Shown: positions 59,800-64,000 of the stretch, one piece after another | Layout of the letters: every line of letters starts with the position of its first letter | Position numbering within the stretch: the first letter of the stretch is position 1 | Assembly (NCBI GenBank): GCA_963277665.1 | Contig: CAUJRU010000138.1 | Span: forward strand, 1,302,001-1,366,000 | Direction of reading: 5' to 3' | DNA length: 64,000 nt | From: Viscum album | Lineage: Eukaryota > Streptophyta > Magnoliopsida > Santalales > Viscaceae | Notes under the pieces: model-generated | What the model saw: the letters and a program-made list of their open reading frames with translations, nothing else | Told to the model about the DNA's origin: nothing | Databases searched by the model: none | Made by a program: the position numbers and the translations under genes

Positions 59800-60927
59800 T
59801 ACTACCCGAAGCTGTGCCTGCCTCTGTCTGGCCGCTCCATGCGGTCGGGTTGGACCTCCTGGTGGTGGTGGTGGTAGTTCCTCAAATATTCTCCCACCAC
59901 CTACTGATCGGATAGATCCTCTGCCTCATCCCCCTACTCCCTGCGATCCTCCATGGTCGAGCCTCTGCCTCGGCCTAGGTGGTTCCTCAACCGTCTGCTG
60001 CTCCTCTGCATGATAGGTCGAGCTGTCACGAGCCATGTGGCCCTGCCCGCAACATGCATAGAACTGTCTGATCCTCATAAGACTAGCTATGTGCCGTGTA
60101 CCCTGCACCTCTAAGACAGTGTCCTAAGTTCGTCCGCCTGATGGTCATGTCCGCATAGACCCATGTGACATCCGTCGACTTTCAGCTGCAGAAGACTCTA
60201 CTCTGTGGCGCCCTGCGGCAGGTCTCGCTGCTGGTGTAGGCTCCGCAAGAATGCTCTCTATAAGAAGGGCTCACTTCAGTACTACTTCCTATGTCAGATT
60301 GCTGTGGGAGATCATCAATGCCCCGATCTCATGCCTCATTCCCTGCACGAATGTCCGGGACCAGAAGAATGTGCCTAGAACCATGTTCGTGGAATAGCAC
60401 GAGATATTGGTAAATCTCGCCGAGTACTGGGCTACCATCATGCTACCCTACCGCAGCTGCAGTAACTTTTGAATGTGCACCGCACGGAGGGTGGATAGAA
60501 GGAATTCCGAGCGGAAGAGGCTCTCAAAGTCCAACCAAATGGGAGATGCCTCATCATTCACCTGGAGCATCAGGCTCCACCATCTACCAGCTTCCTCATG
60601 CAGGAGACTCACTGAAAGGATCACCATGAGGTCAGATGCTGTCTCCAATAACCTGATAACTTATACAACAGCCTCCAGCCAATCCTCACCTTCCTGAGGG
60701 TCCGCCTCCCAGTGGAACCTGGGAGGTCACTAATGCTGAAACTCTTGCAGTGCACTAAGGTGACGTGCACTATCAGCTACTTGGGATGGTATCATCGGTG
60801 GCTCGGCATGTAGACATACAGCCGGTGCCTCTACTAAAATAGGTCCCTACAACGAGGCCTCATCGCTCGGTGGTCTATCGTCTCGAAAAATTTTCGGAAC
60901 CCCATCTGGTTGTCGTCGTGGGGCCAT
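59800..60927 (-). pseudogene. gag: Element E gag
   Basis: An ATG at 60927 starts MAPRRQPDGVPKIFRDD, followed by stops at about 60850 and later. The segment PRFHWEADPQEGEDWLEAV (about 60724-60670) precedes the core. 60648-60448 encodes ILSVSLLHEEAGRWWSLM and IWLDFESLFRSEFL, the GRWW and F...F.S.F pattern of Retrotrans_gag. The zinc knuckle region (60070-60040) reads QFYACCGQGHMARDSS: the first Cys is shifted and the last is Ser, so zinc binding is doubtful. A Pro/Arg-rich tail (EEPPRPRQR) follows. The start is chosen because its nucleotide context aligns with element D. Confidence 0.78.
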
Positions 60928-61195
60928 CTTGAAAAAAGACATGTGTGCCACGATCAATACAATATACTTGTTGATCTAACACAAGAAATCACTATGAAAA
61001 CATTGAATACCACATGCAATAATTATTTTCGTGCATTGAGTCAGAAATCAGATGTCAGGGTCATGGTGTATGGATACATCGGCCAACGCACCATCAATGG
61101 ACTCCCTGAAATGGTAACCACACTCAATACCCTTAACACTATTTCTTCACATAGAATTAAGATCAGAGAATAGAGTTCTACGGGAGAACCAAACT
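60928..61195 (-). other. Element E leader
   Basis: The stretch of 268 bp between PBS and gag ATG is much shorter than the leaders of A and C (about 1.4 kb) and has no palindromic-word array. No coding similarity was seen. Confidence 0.6.
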
Positions 61196-61207
61196 CCTCT
61201 GATACAA
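61196..61207 (-). promoter_or_regulatory. Element E primer-binding site (tRNA-iMet)
   Basis: CCTCTGATACAA on the plus strand gives TTGTATCAGAGG on the element strand, one change from the site of element C. It lies three bases from the 5' LTR, as in A and C. Confidence 0.85.
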
Positions 61208-61210
61208 ATT

Positions 61211-64000
61211 TGTCAGGACCCGTCCTTGGGGCCCATGCCGTGACTATCCGAAGCCCACCTTCCATAGTTCAGGGGATGGATACTAGCAACAAAGGTGTAA
61301 ATCCAGATAAAAGGGAAGGAATTTCCTTTATAAAGTAAACAAACACCACAGAGTACGCAAGATGAGTAAACACTAAGTAAACTGAGTACAAAAGTATGTG
61401 CTGGAATGTAAATGGGCTAGAATACAAACCCAACTGAAAGTAAAGTACAACTGAAATGGAAGTACATCAACTGGAAGGTAAAGCAGGGAGTCTGAGTTGT
61501 CCACTAGAAATCCCACCTGAAGGGTGGTTATAGATAGTCTCCTATGCTCCTCGGCTCTAGCCGTCCGCTCTGAGCATGCCCCGTCCAGTGATCTACCTCT
61601 AGGTACCGTCCAGCTCCACGTGCTCCCACCTCAATCAGCGTTGTCCATCGTATGCATCCAACACAACGTAGTGCGGGCATAGCCCTTGCTGGGGTGAGTA
61701 CATGCTACTCAGTAGGGACATGAGACCCCCGAAGGTCTCCTACAATCCACGAAGGATAAACCAAAATGGAAAGTTACAATCACGACGTAACAACCTACTC
61801 TACTTAGGTATATTCTGATACATAAAACTATGTCCTCAATTCCAGTTTAGCTCCAACATCTGATCCCAAGTTCGATCTAGTCCACACATGATAGCGCAAC
61901 TCAATCCACACAGGAAAGCAAGTCAATCATATCGAATATAATGATTGAAAGTCAAGACTCAGCTCACACAAGAATACTTTTTGTAAGGTGATAGAGATGA
62001 TCAGATATAAACACTGATTCATTTAAGCTGTCAGAACCACGTAGGATACAAGACCAGCTAAGCTGTCATACCCACAAAGTATACAAGACCAGCTACTCTT
62101 TCGGACCCACATAGGATACAAGTACATAGTCAAATACTCCCGGAAACACATAGGATACAAGAACAGTAGTCGAGTATTGTCGGAACCACATAGGATGCTA
62201 GAACAATAGCCATCGTCGTCGAACCCACGGATGATTCCAGTACCGTCATCGTCGCTGTCAAACCCATGGAGGATCCCAGTATAGTCATCATCGTCATCGT
62301 AGTCGCAGCCAGCTCTAGGGTTCCCGCACATAGCATGCTCGATTCCGGGTGGGTACACTCCACGAGCCAAGGCGGTGTTGATACATCAACTGACACGAAG
62401 TCCATATTTGATGTATCCCAAATTTCCATCTCGTCAATAGGAACTCAACGTGACATACGGCGCGTCAATCAGACGCCCGGTCTGAGAGTTATTGGATTTT
62501 TCGTCCCAGGGGCCCGATTGGTTATTAAGATAAAACCAACCCGCCTATACTCCAACTACGTCCAAACCTCAAAAAGAGTAATCCAAAAGAACCTTCTCAA
62601 TAAGAGGAATCCAACAAAGTCGATGGCACATCAATCGGACGTTCAGAGCTCATGTTATATGTGTTTCTGCTACGAGGGCCAGGTTGGTTTCGTGTTCGAA
62701 CCAACCTGGACATATCCAATGCTCTCCGAAACCTTGAGTGTAATATACCGAAACGACTTCCTCGATCCAAGGATCGCTACGCAACTGACGGTGCGTCGAT
62801 CAGAGGTCTATAGCCCATGTTATGGGCGTTTGAACGGATCTGTCCGGAAAGAGGGGGTTTGGGACCTGTCTGACCCGACCTAATACCCCCAGGGTCGGCC
62901 CGAACAATGTCGACCGGACCCGGATCCGGGTATGGATCCGTTGGGCGCGGCCCGGCCATGTGGGGCGCGGACCGGCACGGCTGGTGTGGCCTGGCCCGGC
63001 TGGCGTGGCCCGGCACTGTGCGGGCGCCCGTGCGCGGAGAGGACGCGGAAGGGGTGTGGGCGTTGCCCCCCTCGTTTTTGAATGGGGGACCCCACGTGGG
63101 GGGGCCCGCCTTTGCCTACTGTAGGGGGGTACAACCCTCGGTCTTCCTAAAATGGCCGGCCACATTGGGCAGCCGGTGTGGATGTTGTGGGACCCGCCGG
63201 TCCTGCCTCCTGATGGTGTCGGCGGCCGGCCGGGCTAGGTCAACTTTGTCGAACCGCCGCGGCTCCTCATCGGCTGGCGCCACACGACGGCGCCGCGCCC
63301 CTCCGCCGCGGACTGCCCCGGTCGTGGCCTCCTGGTGCTCCAGCACGGCGCGACGGCGCTGATCCCCTCCGCCACGGCCCGACCATGGCACTGGCTTCCT
63401 TCTGTTTCACCGGCATGGCACAACGTCGCATGGCTCCTTCATCGCGGCCCGCTCCGACCGCAGTTCCTTCATTCCTGCACGATGTCGTTGCACCGATCCT
63501 CCTCCATTCCCAACTATAAAGAAATTCAACAAAAAGGGGAGGAGGGTCATCCATGTTTCTGTGGTCCGACCTCCTCCCATTATATTGACAACAGGCGGCC
63601 CAAGAATGAGTAATCTCATTGACAAACGAAGCGCAAATTTAATTGATTAAATTTGAACATAACCACTACCTAGAAGAAGTTATCGAACGCTGATCTTTGC
63701 GGGAAACGAAGTCACGAGGTGAAGCTCCATATTTGTTGATGGAGAATGTCTGTGAAGTATTGGCGTCTACCTTCATTTGATGTGGAATGAAGATCGAATG
63801 AGGGCGCATCATCGTTCTTCAAGAAAGGCGTCGCACACCGGCTGTGAAGTGGAGAAGAGACGACATGTCGATCTCTCCTTGCAGTGACGGCGTTCTTCGT
63901 CGAAGTCTTGGCGTTCTTCGTAAAGAAGATGATGTTCTTAAGACATAGAGTTTTCTTATCCCAATCACCTTACACGACAAGCCAACCTAATAAAATAAGA
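61211..64000 (-). repeat. Element E 5' LTR (right copy), incomplete
   Basis: The sequence aligns with 53148 to about 56019 and is cut by the window end. It contains the seven-unit 35-bp array (62025-62289), the GC-rich block (about 62870-63480) without the regular 19-bp array, and the conserved AT-rich part near 63620-64000. The longest open frame in the window, 62266-62883 on the plus strand (205 codons), lies antisense in this LTR and has no recognisable domain, so it is not called a gene. Confidence 0.85.
62025..62289. repeat. 35-bp tandem array, seven units, right LTR of element E
   Basis: Units such as AAGCTGTCAGAACCACGTAG then GATACAAGACCAGCT run head to tail. Compared with the left LTR there is one extra unit in the middle (about 62171-62210, CGAGTATTGTCGGAACCACA then TAGGATGCTAG). 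Confidence 0.75.

Larger units (their letters stand above)
53148..64000 (-). mobile_element. Element E: Ty3/gypsy retrotransposon nested in element D, truncated by window end
   Basis: The left LTR (53148-56632) and right LTR (61211 onward) begin TGTCACGAACC and TGTCAGGACCC and align throughout. By eye about 85 percent of the first 300 bp match, making E the youngest LTR pair in the window. PBS (61196-61207), PPT and gag-pol order show minus-strand orientation. The interior is 4578 bp, the size of a normal gag-pol. The right LTR at 64000 corresponds to left-LTR position about 56019, so roughly 610 bp lie outside. The left flank is ATATC (53143-53147), inside the leader of element D. Confidence 0.88.

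Noticed and set aside
62266..62883. Longest open frame of the window (205 codons, plus strand)
   Set aside because: It lies antisense within the E right LTR, over the 35-bp array and GC-rich block, with low-complexity composition and no recognisable motif. The left LTR has only shorter broken frames at the same place.

Overview
The window is a gene-poor, transposon-dominated stretch of a flowering-plant nuclear genome. No intact host gene, rRNA, functional tRNA or CRISPR array could be supported. The plant assignment rests on several Ty3/gypsy LTR retrotransposons whose primer-binding sites match the 3' end of plant initiator-Met tRNA (reading TGGTATCAGAGG or a decayed form), on gag/pol relics of Tekay/Del chromovirus type, on very long LTRs (2.2 to 4.9 kb), and on a small CACTA-type element. 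All protein-coding relics carry stops and frameshifts. No conventional operon or cellular pathway is present; the only gene sets are retrotransposon gag-protease-RT-RNase H-integrase modules.

Layout. 1-1138 is AT-rich flank. 1139-24079 is element A (plus strand), a Ty3/gypsy relic with LTRs of about 2.3 kb. Its 5' LTR is split by element B (2579-14943, minus strand), which has 4.9-kb LTRs around a 2.6-kb interior that holds only a gag zinc-knuckle relic and a tRNA-like module. 24156-34737 is element C (minus strand), complete from LTR to LTR and flanked by a perfect ATATT target-site duplication, only 76 bp from element A. 34738-45453 is about 10.7 kb of AT-rich DNA without recognisable genes. 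45454-53147 is the left part of element D (minus strand), carrying its 3' LTR and gag-pol. Its protease/RT junction holds a 0.8-kb CACTA-type MITE built largely of hairpin-forming repeats (50745-51539), and its 5' leader is cut by element E. 53148-64000 is element E (minus strand, 3.5-kb LTRs), whose right LTR runs off the window about 0.6 kb before its expected end.

Order of events from nesting: A before B, D before E, D before the MITE. If A and C are removed, 1-1138, 24080-24155 and the DNA from 34743 onward become one continuous ancestral AT-rich tract.

The most notable structures are: the large-LTR, gag-only element B; the palindrome-array MITE with an embedded tRNA-like pol III module; arrays of a 13-bp palindromic word (consensus about TACAYRRCRTGTA) in the untranslated leaders of A and C; different tandem repeats at about the same place in the LTRs of C, D and E, with copy number differing between the two LTRs of E; and a clean deletion in the E integrase joining its zinc finger directly to the second catalytic-Asp motif. 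Boundaries were read by eye from paired-LTR comparison, PBS, PPT and TG...CA termini. Identity estimates are by eye only.
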